15,271 nt of DNA from JBFLVQ01 sp040758525 (GCA_040758525.1 JBFLVQ010000154.1:1-15271), one strand, 5' to 3'; counted from the first letter of the stretch, positions 6,817 through 13,851 are shown. Notes: a model not told the origin generated them from the letters alone. Numbers and translations are program-made.

Positions 6817-7915
6817 ATGTTGAAAAAGACTCTTGCTTCATTTCTATCAATAATGCTTGTTTGGTTGAGTGGATACGTCTCCGTTTTAGCATCCCCTCCA
6901 TCTACTTCGCTTGCAGAGATAGTAAAGAAGCCTTATTTGGAGTTGCTTGAACTCTCACCTACAGTGAGGTTTTCTGTAAAAGATGTTAGCGACTTAAAAG
7001 AGCGTTTGGAAAAAGAGAAAGAGCAGGAGAAGAAACGACTGAAGCAGCAAGAGGATCAACTCAAGCGTTAGCGCGATCAAGCTCGCAAGCAGCTTGCCGA
7101 ACTCAATAAACGCTCTTCTCATGAGACCAAAGAGATGGAGAAACAACGGCAAACACTCCATTGTAGCATTCTCAAAATTCAACGTGAAATAACAGAGAAA
7201 CGTGCCCAGTGCAAGTATGGTGATGCAGAAGATATTGGCATCCGAGAAATAAGCAAAGAACAGGAGAAAGATACCAAGCTTGGCGAAGAGGCTACCCAAC
7301 AATTAAAAGCAAATGGATTAATGCCGCCGGAGATTGAGAGCAAAGAGCTAAAAGATTACATCCATAGCTGCTCGTCATGGAGCGAAGCTAATGAAGCGGG
7401 CTACGATTGCCGGCATCATCTATCAAGCTGCTCAAATAGCCACTTTGATTTTTACCGGATGGGTAGCAGGAATCGGTATGTACTATGCCTTGCAGTATGG
7501 TTTTTTCGGATTGGGAATGGTATTGGAACTCTCTTTGTTAGGTGTGAGTCGAGAATATGAGATGGAAGCGGATCAGCTTGGTGTGCAGTATGCTTGGCGC
7601 GCCGGCTATGACCCAAGAGGATTCATCACATTCTTTGACAAGATGGCAAGCGAGAAAGGTTATATCAAATCCGCCAGCTTCTTCCGAACACATCCGCCAT
7701 TCTTTGATCGTATCGTGAGAGTTTTCAGTGAGATCGAATTTCTGCCGACAAAAGTAGAGCTGAAAGTTGACTCAAGCTCATTTCAACAGGCCAAAGAGCA
7801 GCTTATACAGCTAAGAAAAGATATTAAGCCTAAGAAGAGACCAACACTCAAACGTATGCCTGAATGCGATGAAGATAATGGCAGGCTTTCATTGCAGGAT
7901 AATGTCGAGAAATAA
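6817..7915 (+). pseudogene. M48-family metalloprotease with coiled-coil N-terminus, decayed
   Basis: The intact parent would be an exported or membrane zinc peptidase. ATG 6817 follows AAGGTGATCT. Residues 1-25 form a signal sequence or anchor, followed by a charged coiled coil (about 55-115). An in-frame TAG at 7069-7071 interrupts the coiled coil (KR-stop-RDQARKQL), where Gln would fit. The same frame continues through QEKDTKLGEEATQQL to KDYI at about 7362. The sequence then jumps to IAARHGAKLMKRATIAGIIY in another frame, which is what normally follows HEIxH. About 60-70 residues, including both zinc histidines and the catalytic Glu of HEXXH, are deleted. The third-ligand motif EMEADQLG, the RAGYDPRGF helix and FFRTHPPFFDRI remain, ending at TAA 7915. 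The gene cannot yield an active protease. Confidence 0.85.
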
Positions 7916-7969
7916 GCAGACTACTCAACTATCCTGCTGATAGCCCTTTTACTGAGCTGAGGTTAGATC

Positions 7970-8575
7970 ATGAAGATCTTGATTGCTACTGATGGATCAG
8001 CTTACGGCGATGCTGCTGTTCGAGCAACTGGCGAGAGGCCCTGGCCACCGGGAAGCCAATTGCGAGTAATAGCTGTAATGGAGAAACCAGCTATTGCTTA
8101 CACCAGTGACAACAATATTGAATCAGAAATGCGATACCTCGAATCGAAAGCACGCATTACCAATAAATATATCGCAACAAAAGCAGCAAACTCGCTTTGT
8201 AACAAGGATCGCGTAGTTACGCACGTTGTTCGTGAGGGTATTACTGCAGAGGAGATTATTAAAGAAGCAAAGGAATGGGGTGCAGATCTAATTATGATCG
8301 GTACGCACAATCATCGCGGCATAGCGCGCTTCTTGCTCGGTTCAGTAGCGAAACGATCTGACGAGATCGTCACGGAGGCAACTGAGTGGAGCGCAAATCA
8401 TATATTAATCGGATCGCATAGTCGGAGAGGAGTATCGCGTTTTTTACTTGGCTCAGTTGCAGAGAACGTTGCTCTATACGCACCTTGTTCTGTTGAAATC
8501 GTGCGAGAAAACGTTACTTCTCCAAACGAAATTCTGGCAATGGATCGTTATGACAGCGTTGCGGTCAAAGATTAA
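7970..8575 (+). CDS. Universal stress protein with duplicated nucleotide-binding loop
   Basis: The N-terminus is canonical (MKILIATDGSAYGDAAVRAT), followed by the usual alpha/beta layout. USPs of this type bind ATP through Asp8 of IATDGS and a G-2x-G-9x-G-[ST] loop. Here that loop occurs twice in succession: GTHNHRGIARFLLGS (111-125) and GSHSRRGVSRFLLGS (148-162). Each is preceded by its own helix (EEIIKEAKEWGAD and DEIVTEATEWSAN). The unit is exactly 37 residues, and only the second copy is followed by the proper end (ENVALYAPCSVEIVRE). At 201 residues it is about 50 longer than a single-domain USP. The best explanation is an in-frame fusion between two diverged tandem USP genes. A weak GAGG lies before the ATG. 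It sits 54 bases after the M48 remnant. Confidence 0.85.
   Translation: MKILIATDGSAYGDAAVRATGERPWPPGSQLRVIAVMEKPAIAYTSDNNIESEMRYLESKARITNKYIATKAANSLCNKDRVVTHVVREGITAEEIIKEAKEWGADLIMIGTHNHRGIARFLLGSVAKRSDEIVTEATEWSANHILIGSHSRRGVSRFLLGSVAENVALYAPCSVEIVRENVTSPNEILAMDRYDSVAVKD
8249..8470 (+). repeat. Two diverged tandem copies of a 111-bp USP segment
   Basis: Copy one is 8249-8359 and copy two 8360-8470; each encodes 37 residues (94-130 and 131-167) covering a helix, a strand and the glycine-rich phosphate loop. FLLGSVA is identical in both, while DNA identity is only moderate. This favours fusion of two paralogues over a recent slippage duplication. Confidence 0.75.
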
Positions 8576-8619
8576 CAGATAGCATTATTCCGCCGGCATG
8601 AAAAAGGGTGGAGACAGTT

Positions 8620-9195
8620 ATGAAATCATCAATAAAGCTTGGACGCATTTTCGGCATAGAGATTGGCGCTCACCTTAGCTGGATCATCATAGCCACGCTT
8701 GTATTGCTCTCACTGGCTTCATACTTTGCGCCTACTTATGCCTGGTCTCCCTTAATGCAGTGGGGAGCTGCATTACTGGCTGCGCTGCTCTTCTTTGGAT
8801 CGGTTATCACTCATGAGCTTGGCCATTCACTCGTTGCTCAACATTATGGTATTCAAGTGCGCTCAATAACACTTTTTCTCTTTGGCGGAGTCTCACAGTT
8901 AGAAGGAGAAACAAAACGACCATCCGAGGAGTTCTGGATCGCGATTGTAGGACCACTGACAAGCATAGCTGTCGCCATTTTGTTTAGCGCAATTAGCGTT
9001 ATTTGTGGACTGGGAGCTTTAATTGGAGCTGTAGCAGCATGGCTTACCGGCATCAACCTCGCGCTTGCCATTTTCAATCTATTGCCAGGTTTCCCTCTTG
9101 ATCGCGGACGTGTGCTGCGCGGACTGGTCTGGTGGATAACAGGCAATGCCAAAAAAGCAAATCGCGTAGCTACCGAAACAGGTCAGATACTGGCA
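8620..9195 (+). pseudogene. Site-2 protease (M50) catalytic core, C-terminus lost
   Basis: Site-2 proteases cut transmembrane segments, often of anti-sigma factors. From ATG 8620 (GGGTGGAGA lies 5-8 bases ahead; a GTG at 8608 is in frame but less likely) the protein starts MKSSIKLGRIFGIEIGAHLS. It has membrane helices near 22-36 and 46-62, the zinc motif HELGH (65-69), the FGG loop (88-90), the VGP helix (110-112), and FNLLPGFPLDRGRVLRG (152-168) with Asp161 as the third ligand. Homology ends at GQILA (codon at 9193-9195). The last membrane helix and the C-terminal CBS pair usual in this subfamily are replaced by about 50 unrelated residues, running to a stop at 9345, that are antisense to an OsmC gene. 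The catalytic residues survive, but the protein is truncated and probably non-functional. Confidence 0.8.
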
Positions 9196-9277
9196 ATCCG
9201 GTTGAACTTAGTTTTCCTTCACGCTCTTTCAGCCATTCGACTTCAACTTCATAAAAGTGAAATGATGTCTCTGTCAT
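9191..9277 (-). pseudogene. OsmC/Ohr-family protein, N-terminal fragment
   Basis: OsmC-family proteins reduce organic hydroperoxides with a pair of cysteines. From ATG 9277 (GGGAG 7 bases ahead) the minus strand encodes 29 codons, TSFHFYEVEVEWLKEREG then KLSSTGLP, matching the first strands of OsmC proteins (VEWxxxREGxLxxPGLP). The conserved Cys residues and the rest are gone: past 9191 the sequence is the antisense of the site-2 protease gene. The ATG lies 14 bases after the stop of the 9291-9653 gene, so it was the third gene of a USP-unknown-OsmC operon. Confidence 0.65.
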
Positions 9278-9290
9278 ATCGATACTCCCA

Positions 9291-9653
9291 TTATGCATAT
9301 GCAAGTTCGAAACTGGTTTTAGGCAGATCTTTACACTGTGGCTGAGGAGACTCTTCCAGCAAGCTCAAGATCTCTTCAGGCAGTTGGAAGAAGAGAGTAT
9401 TCTTGTTAAAAATTGCGTCAGCAACTTCCAGGGGCGAATAAGTACGACTCTCAATTCCGCTATTGGTACGAAAATAGGCTCTCAGCCTACCGCCCGTCAG
9501 ATTTATCCAGAAACAGAGGCGATGATCGCATTCACAACTCTGCGCAAAGAGGAAAAGATATTTACGCAGCGTGCAATCATCCTCGATTAATGAAATTGGA
9601 ACAGATAATGTTGACGTTTCCACATCGCTTGTCTTTACTACTCTAGTTTGCAT
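9291..9653 (-). CDS. Conserved-looking 120-residue protein of unknown function
   Basis: The gene lies between a USP gene and an OsmC fragment, all on the minus strand. GGAGAG lies 5 bases before its ATG, and its start is 20 bases after the USP stop, so the pair is probably translated as an operon. The product is soluble, without a signal peptide or membrane segment. Visible features are a Cys-containing middle (LFAQSCECDHRLCFWIN), a strand-like GGRLRAYFRT, and an acidic helical end (LEVADAIFNKNTLFFQLPEE then ILSLLEE). No family is recognised. The spacing, ribosome binding site and ordinary codon use argue that it is real; the operon suggests a role in oxidative or low-energy stress. The last 55 bases are covered on the other strand only by the run-off tail of the site-2 protease remnant. 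Confidence 0.65.
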   Translation of the reverse strand: MQTRVVKTSDVETSTLSVPISLIEDDCTLRKYLFLFAQSCECDHRLCFWINLTGGRLRAYFRTNSGIESRTYSPLEVADAIFNKNTLFFQLPEEILSLLEESPQPQCKDLPKTSFELAYA

Positions 9654-9672
9654 TGGATCTCTCCGCTATTTT

Positions 9673-10107
9673 TCATGAACTTGGATGTTCGCGCGCTTGC
9701 ACTATCTCTACCGAGCATGGAGCATTCAGCGCGATATTGCGGGCAACTGAGCCGAGTAGTAAGCGTGAGAGACCATGCCTGCTATGTGTGCCAACAAATA
9801 TCAGATCTGCTCCCCAGTCTTTAGCTTCATTGATAATCTCTTCGTCTGTCGAGCCAGGTCGTATGGTATGGGAAGCTTTTCGTTCAAGCTCTTGTAGCGC
9901 AGCGACAGCATCAATTGCCACACGTTTTGATGCACAACGAATGTCATCAGCAATTTGGTCAGTAGCCATAACCGTTCCATAGATTAGCGGCCTTTCAATC
10001 ACTGTCAGCACACGAAATTCACTCCCCTCTGGCCAGGGTCTTTCAGCTACTACACGAACAGCAGCCTGGCTGCATGGCGATCCTTCAGTAGCAATTAAGA
10101 CTTTCAT
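9673..10107 (-). CDS. Universal stress protein, single domain
   Basis: This is a complete 144-residue USP. It starts MKVLIATEGSPCSQAAVRVV, where family members usually have DGS; here Glu replaces Asp in the loop after strand 1. The middle follows the family pattern, then EEIINEAKDWGADLIFVGTH and the ATP-type loop GTHSRHGLSRLLLGSVA, ending IALNAPCSVEIVQ. The loop spacing G-2x-G-9x-G-S suggests nucleotide binding. It is the likely first gene of an operon with the unknown gene (9291-9653) and OsmC. A -24/-12 element lies 15 bases upstream of the ATG. It closely resembles the chimeric USP at 7970-8575 and may be related to one of that gene's parents. Confidence 0.92.
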   Translation of the reverse strand: MKVLIATEGSPCSQAAVRVVAERPWPEGSEFRVLTVIERPLIYGTVMATDQIADDIRCASKRVAIDAVAALQELERKASHTIRPGSTDEEIINEAKDWGADLIFVGTHSRHGLSRLLLGSVARNIALNAPCSVEIVQAREHPSS

Positions 10108-10121
10108 AACTTCATCTCGCT

Positions 10122-10137
10122 AGCAACCTTTATGCCG
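10122..10137 (-). promoter_or_regulatory. Sigma-54-type (-24/-12) element ahead of the USP operon
   Basis: The minus strand reads CGGCATAAAGGTTGCT, with GG (10136-10135) and GC (10124-10123) ten bases apart. It matches TGGCAYR-N4-TTGCW with the same single first-base difference as the element at 6770-6785. The predicted start (about 10111) leaves only about four bases before ATG 10107, so transcripts would be nearly leaderless; this lowers confidence. A CCAGC-N6-GCTGG inverted repeat at 10255-10270 could be an activator site. Confidence 0.4.
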
Positions 10138-10389
10138 TCAAAATGCGCCTTTTTAACCGTTGCGACGACCTCTATAGCAACTCGACATTTGCTTAAAGGA
10201 TGGTTGCAACTGAGAGAAAATCCCCATTTTTATTGAAAGAATTAGTAAAGCTGCCCAGCAATCGCGCTGGTTAGAAGTGATCTGTGGTCAGGTAATCAAT
10301 TTTTATAAGTATGAAGAGCAATATGTGTGTTGCATAAGGTTTTATGGATATGCCAGTAAAAATTGTGCGGAAACTATCAGGAGATAATT
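10138..10389. other. Divergent intergenic region between two USP genes
   Basis: No gene is seen. The stretch separates the minus-strand USP operon from a plus-strand USP start whose AGGAGA lies 6 bases before ATG 10390. Apart from a short CCAGC/GCTGG palindrome (10255-10270) and an AT-rich stretch with TATAAG near 10303-10308, I see no clear sigma-70 promoter on either strand and no terminator. Confidence 0.4.
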
Positions 10390-10520
10390 ATGGAACCAAG
10401 GCCAAAGATATTGATCGCGTATGACGGTTCGTAGGGGGCTGATATTGCAATATCCGATCTAAGGCTGGCTGGGTTGCCACATAGAATGGATGCGATTTCA
10501 GCGAGTCTTGCTATAGCTGG
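10390..10520 (+). pseudogene. Universal stress protein, N-terminal fragment with amber stop
   Basis: A well-placed AGGAGA precedes ATG 10390. The sequence encodes MEPRPKILIAYDGS, then TAG at 10432, then GADIAISDLRLAGLP in the same frame. This is the start of the USP subfamily with DGSxxAxxALxDLxRAGLP; Glu (GAG) would normally sit near the TAG. Similarity fades around 10515 and the frame then runs over the antisense of the formate-THF ligase C-terminus. Two independent lesions, a nonsense codon and loss of about three quarters of the gene, make it dead. It belongs to the same broad subfamily as the fragment at 6112-6702, but the two pieces do not overlap and cannot be shown to come from one gene. 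Confidence 0.7.
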
Positions 10521-10535
10521 AGATTTGCCGGCTAT

Positions 10536-12130
10536 AACTATGTTGCCACTCTCATCAACATCCATCTTTACCGCTCTGGGATGTTTTGATAGTCCTGGCA
10601 TTAGCAGGATATTACCGGCAATAACCACAATGAACCTTGCTCCGGCAGATAAGCTTGCATCTGTTACCGTCAAAGCCCACCCCTTTGGAGCGCCGAGCAG
10701 CTTTGGGTTATCAGAAAGCGAAGATGGTGTCTTAGCTATGCATATAGGTAAGCCACTAAAACTCAACTCACTAAATCTCTTCAGTTTTTTGCGCGCTGTT
10801 GATTCAATATAGATTGAACCTGCGCCATAGATCTCTTTTGCTATTACTTCGATCTTCTCTGCTATGCCAATAGTTGCTGGATAGAGTGGGAGAATATCTG
10901 TAACGTTATCTGCAATGGAGATGACTTTTGAAGCAAGCTCTATGGCGCCTCTGCCGCCTTGCTCAAAAACATCGACAATGGTACTTTCAACACCAGCTCC
11001 CCGGCAGTGATCTTCGATCATTTTGATCTCAGTATTGGTATCAGATGGAAAGCGATTGATAGCAACAATACAAGGTAGTTTAAATTTTCTGAGGTTCTCA
11101 ATATGTTTGGCCAAGTTCTCCAGACCACACTCTAAATCTGTGCTCTGCAACAATAAAGCTTTAATTGTGACGACCAGAACTGCTGCTGAAGGTTTCAGGC
11201 CGGATGATGGCATTACGATATCACAATATTTTTCCACGCCAAGATCTGAACCAAAGCCGGTTTCATTTACAACATAGTCGGCAAGTCTCAGAGCCATTTT
11301 CTGTGAAATAACACACATGTACCATTTGCGATATTGGCGAAAGGACCAGTATGAACCAGCGCGGGAGTATGCTCACTCGTTTGAACCAGGTTCGGCATTA
11401 TTGCTTCACTGAGTAGCACCATTAGAGTACCGGTAGTTTTTAAATCACCGGCACGAACTATATTCCCATTCTGATCAAACCCTACAACTATATTGCTCAA
11501 TCTATCGCGTAAATCTTCAAGCGAATTGGCAAGAGCGAGGATCACCATTATTTCCGATGCCGCCGTGATAACAAATCCGGTCTCTCTCGGTACACCATTG
11601 GCTTTTCCTCCCAGCCCGACAATAATATGGCGCAATGCTCGATCGTTTATATCGAGCGCACATGGCCAGAAGATGTTATCGACATCTATTCTTAACTCGT
11701 TGCCGTGATGAATATGCGAGTCTATGATTACAGCAAGCAGGTTGTGAGCGGCAGTAACAGCAGGAAAGTCTCCATTAAAATGGAGATTGATCTTTTCGCT
11801 TGGGATCACTGCTGCCTTACCGCCACCCGTCGCGCCGCCTTTTTCGCCAAAGGTAGGGCCAAGCGAAGGCTCGCGCAATGTGACAATAGCTCTTTTTCCT
11901 AACTGTTCGATCGCTTGCGCAAGACCGATTGAAACAACTGTTTTACCTTCGCCATGATTTGTAGCAGTAATGGCAGTAACCAGGATCAGCTTGCCCTTAT
12001 CTAATCGGTTAGATTCAGAGACCAGTTCTAATCTTAACTTGGCAGTGAATTTCCCGTAGTAGTCCAGATAATCTTCGGGAATTCCTAATTTATCGGCTAT
12101 CAATCTAATTGGAAGTAATTTTTCTTCCAT
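10536..12130 (-). pseudogene. fhs: Formate-tetrahydrofolate ligase, frameshifted and trimmed at the 3' end
   Basis: Fhs makes 10-formyl-THF from formate, THF and ATP, and can run in reverse to yield ATP. From ATG 12130 the N-part has the ATP loop ATNHGEGKT (56-64; relatives have PTPAGEGKT), REPSLGPTFGEKGGATGGG, the NDRALRHIIVGLGGKANGVP block, and VHTGPFANIANG. At about 11309-11314 one base is missing (TGTGTGTT), so the frame ends early at 11288; the next frame resumes VISQKMALRLADYVVNETGF and continues through KHIENLRKF, INRFPSDT, AKTPSSLSD and MPGLSKHPRAV to MDVDESGNIV at 10536. Only the last few residues (family end GLF) are lost at the junction with the USP fragment. The loop after VVTIKALL is about 15 residues shorter than in typical Fhs and lacks the HGG motif. 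It starts 29 bases after glgP, so the two form an operon. Confidence 0.9.
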
Positions 12131-12159
12131 ACCATTCGTTTGATATTTGGTATCTGCGA

Positions 12160-13851
12160 TTAAAGATAAGCATTAATGACATACTGTTGCAACATTCTAT
12201 GAGAATTGAAGAATGAAGCATTGAGCGCAATGCAATGGAGCATCACATCGATATAACGATCTCTGTTTTGGTAAAAGAGTGGAAGTACTACATGCTCCAG
12301 CTTATGATAAAGCGAAAGAGCATCCTTTTCTCGATCGCTATTCTGCTCCTCACCCCAACCATTCGCCTCAATTGACCAGCCAGTTACGCCTTCAATATGG
12401 CCTTCGAGCCACCAGCCATCAAGTACACTCAGACTGGGGATGCCGTTAAAAGCTGCTTTCATGCCGCTTGTGCCAGATGCTTCCATCGGCGGTTGAGGTG
12501 TGTTTAGCCAGAGATCAACTCCAGCGGTGAGCATCTGTGCCAACTCCATATTATAATTTTCCAGGTAAGCCAGTTTGATATGACCTTTCAGTTCTTCTTT
12601 GGCTTGATATATACGTTTAATTATCTGCTTGCCGGCATTATCTTGAGGATGAGCTTTGCCGGCATAGATCAGTTGTATTGGACCACACTCAGCGGCAATC
12701 TGTCTCAATCTGTTAATATCGTAAAAGAGTAGATCACCTCTTTTGTACTCTGCCGCGCGTCTGGCAAATCCTATAGTGAAAAAATCTACATCCATGCCGA
12801 CATTGGCAGCATGGTTAGTATAGTGTATTAACTGCTTTTTGGCCTGACAGTGAGCTTGCCAGATCTCTTCACGGGGGATACCAAGCGCATAGCGGAAGCT
12901 GAAATTATCCTGCCTCCAGCCAGGGATATGGCGATCATAAACATCTTTGAAAGGCGGAGCTATCCAAGTTATCGCATGCACACCGTTAGTAATAGAATCG
13001 ATATTATAATCGGCGAACATCAGTCTTGATACTTCGCCATGACGCTTGGCCACGCCATTAACATAATGGCTGAGATTGAGTGCCAGATAGGTCATGTTAA
13101 GCAAACCTTCACAGCAGAAGATCTCTTTCATTTGAAAGAGATCTTGATTGCCTAACACACCCTCCACCAGATCCATTGGAAACTTATCATGACCTGCCGG
13201 AATTGGAGTATGAGTAGTGAAGACACATTTGGTGCGCACAGCCTGAACATCTTCGATCGTGATATTTTTTCTTCCGGCTTTGTTTGCTTCCTCATTTAAC
13301 AGTTCCAATGCCAGCAGACTGGCATGCCCTTCATTCATATGAAAGCGATCTATACTCTTATATCCGAGTGCGCGCACCATTCTTACTCCGCCAATTCCCA
13401 AAATCGCTTCCTGGCAGAGCCGGTAATGCTTATCACCTCCATATAGATAATCGGTCAATCGGCGATCCCACTCAGAATTTTCCGGCAGATCAGCATCCAG
13501 GAAATAGACCGGCACCTTAAAACCGCTCACCCCAGTAACCTCATAAAGCCAGGCACGAATTTGTACTGTGCGCCCTTCCAGAATAATGGCTACTCTTTGT
13601 GGCAACTCTCTAAGAAAATCGTTGTCCACCCACTCGACAGGTTCTTCTACCTGATTGCCATGCTCATCCAGCCGTTGATAGAAGTAACCTTTTCTATGGA
13701 TCAAAGAGATGCCAATCATTGGTATCTTGAGATCAGCACCAGAGCGAATCGTATCTCCTGCCAGTACACCAAGACCGCCACTGTAGGTTGGCATCTCTGC
13801 TTCCATGCCAATCTCCATTGAAAAATAAGCGATCTTTCTTTCACTATTCAA
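12160..13851 (-). CDS. glgP: Alpha-glucan (glycogen/maltodextrin) phosphorylase
   Basis: The 563-residue cytoplasmic enzyme removes glucose-1-phosphate units from glycogen-type glucans. It belongs to the short bacterial/archaeal phosphorylase type, without the extra N-terminal DUF3417 region. Visible blocks are YFSMEIG and YSGGLG (N-terminal glucan side), HMNEGHASLL (171-180), FTTHTPIPAGHD (211-222), the IDSITNGVH block (284-292), GFARRAAEYKR (361-371), IYAGKAHPQD, and MEASGTSGMKAAFNG (456-470) with the PLP-binding Lys465. The start is a TTG at 13851, preceded by AGAGGG at 9 bases; this aligns with the ATG start of the second copy at 17, while the first in-frame ATG would cut off YFS. It is intact, followed 29 bases later by fhs, and lies 103 bases after the DUF6600-like gene. 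Confidence 0.93.
   Translation of the reverse strand: MNSERKIAYFSMEIGMEAEMPTYSGGLGVLAGDTIRSGADLKIPMIGISLIHRKGYFYQRLDEHGNQVEEPVEWVDNDFLRELPQRVAIILEGRTVQIRAWLYEVTGVSGFKVPVYFLDADLPENSEWDRRLTDYLYGGDKHYRLCQEAILGIGGVRMVRALGYKSIDRFHMNEGHASLLALELLNEEANKAGRKNITIEDVQAVRTKCVFTTHTPIPAGHDKFPMDLVEGVLGNQDLFQMKEIFCCEGLLNMTYLALNLSHYVNGVAKRHGEVSRLMFADYNIDSITNGVHAITWIAPPFKDVYDRHIPGWRQDNFSFRYALGIPREEIWQAHCQAKKQLIHYTNHAANVGMDVDFFTIGFARRAAEYKRGDLLFYDINRLRQIAAECGPIQLIYAGKAHPQDNAGKQIIKRIYQAKEELKGHIKLAYLENYNMELAQMLTAGVDLWLNTPQPPMEASGTSGMKAAFNGIPSLSVLDGWWLEGHIEGVTGWSIEANGWGEEQNSDREKDALSLYHKLEHVVLPLFYQNRDRYIDVMLHCIALNASFFNSHRMLQQYVINAYL

Noticed and set aside
6994..7302. Leu/Phe-rich minus-strand frame resembling a membrane protein
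   Set aside because: It is the antisense of the Lys/Glu-rich coiled coil of the M48 gene, which automatically gives Leu and Phe codons.
8249..8470. Possible CRISPR or short tandem-repeat array
   Set aside because: There are only two diverged 111-bp copies, both coding in frame; no spacers and no cas genes are present.
8640..8670. CGGCATAGAGATTGGC as a third strong -24/-12 promoter
   Set aside because: It is inside the site-2 protease coding region and has GG instead of the required GC at -12.
9384..9982. Plus-strand open frames opposite the USP operon
   Set aside because: Antisense shadows of the USP gene and of the 120-residue gene, both of which have proper ribosome binding sites.
10474..11277. 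Plus-strand open frames opposite fhs
   Set aside because: They lie antisense to strongly conserved Fhs sequence and have no ribosome binding sites or family motifs.
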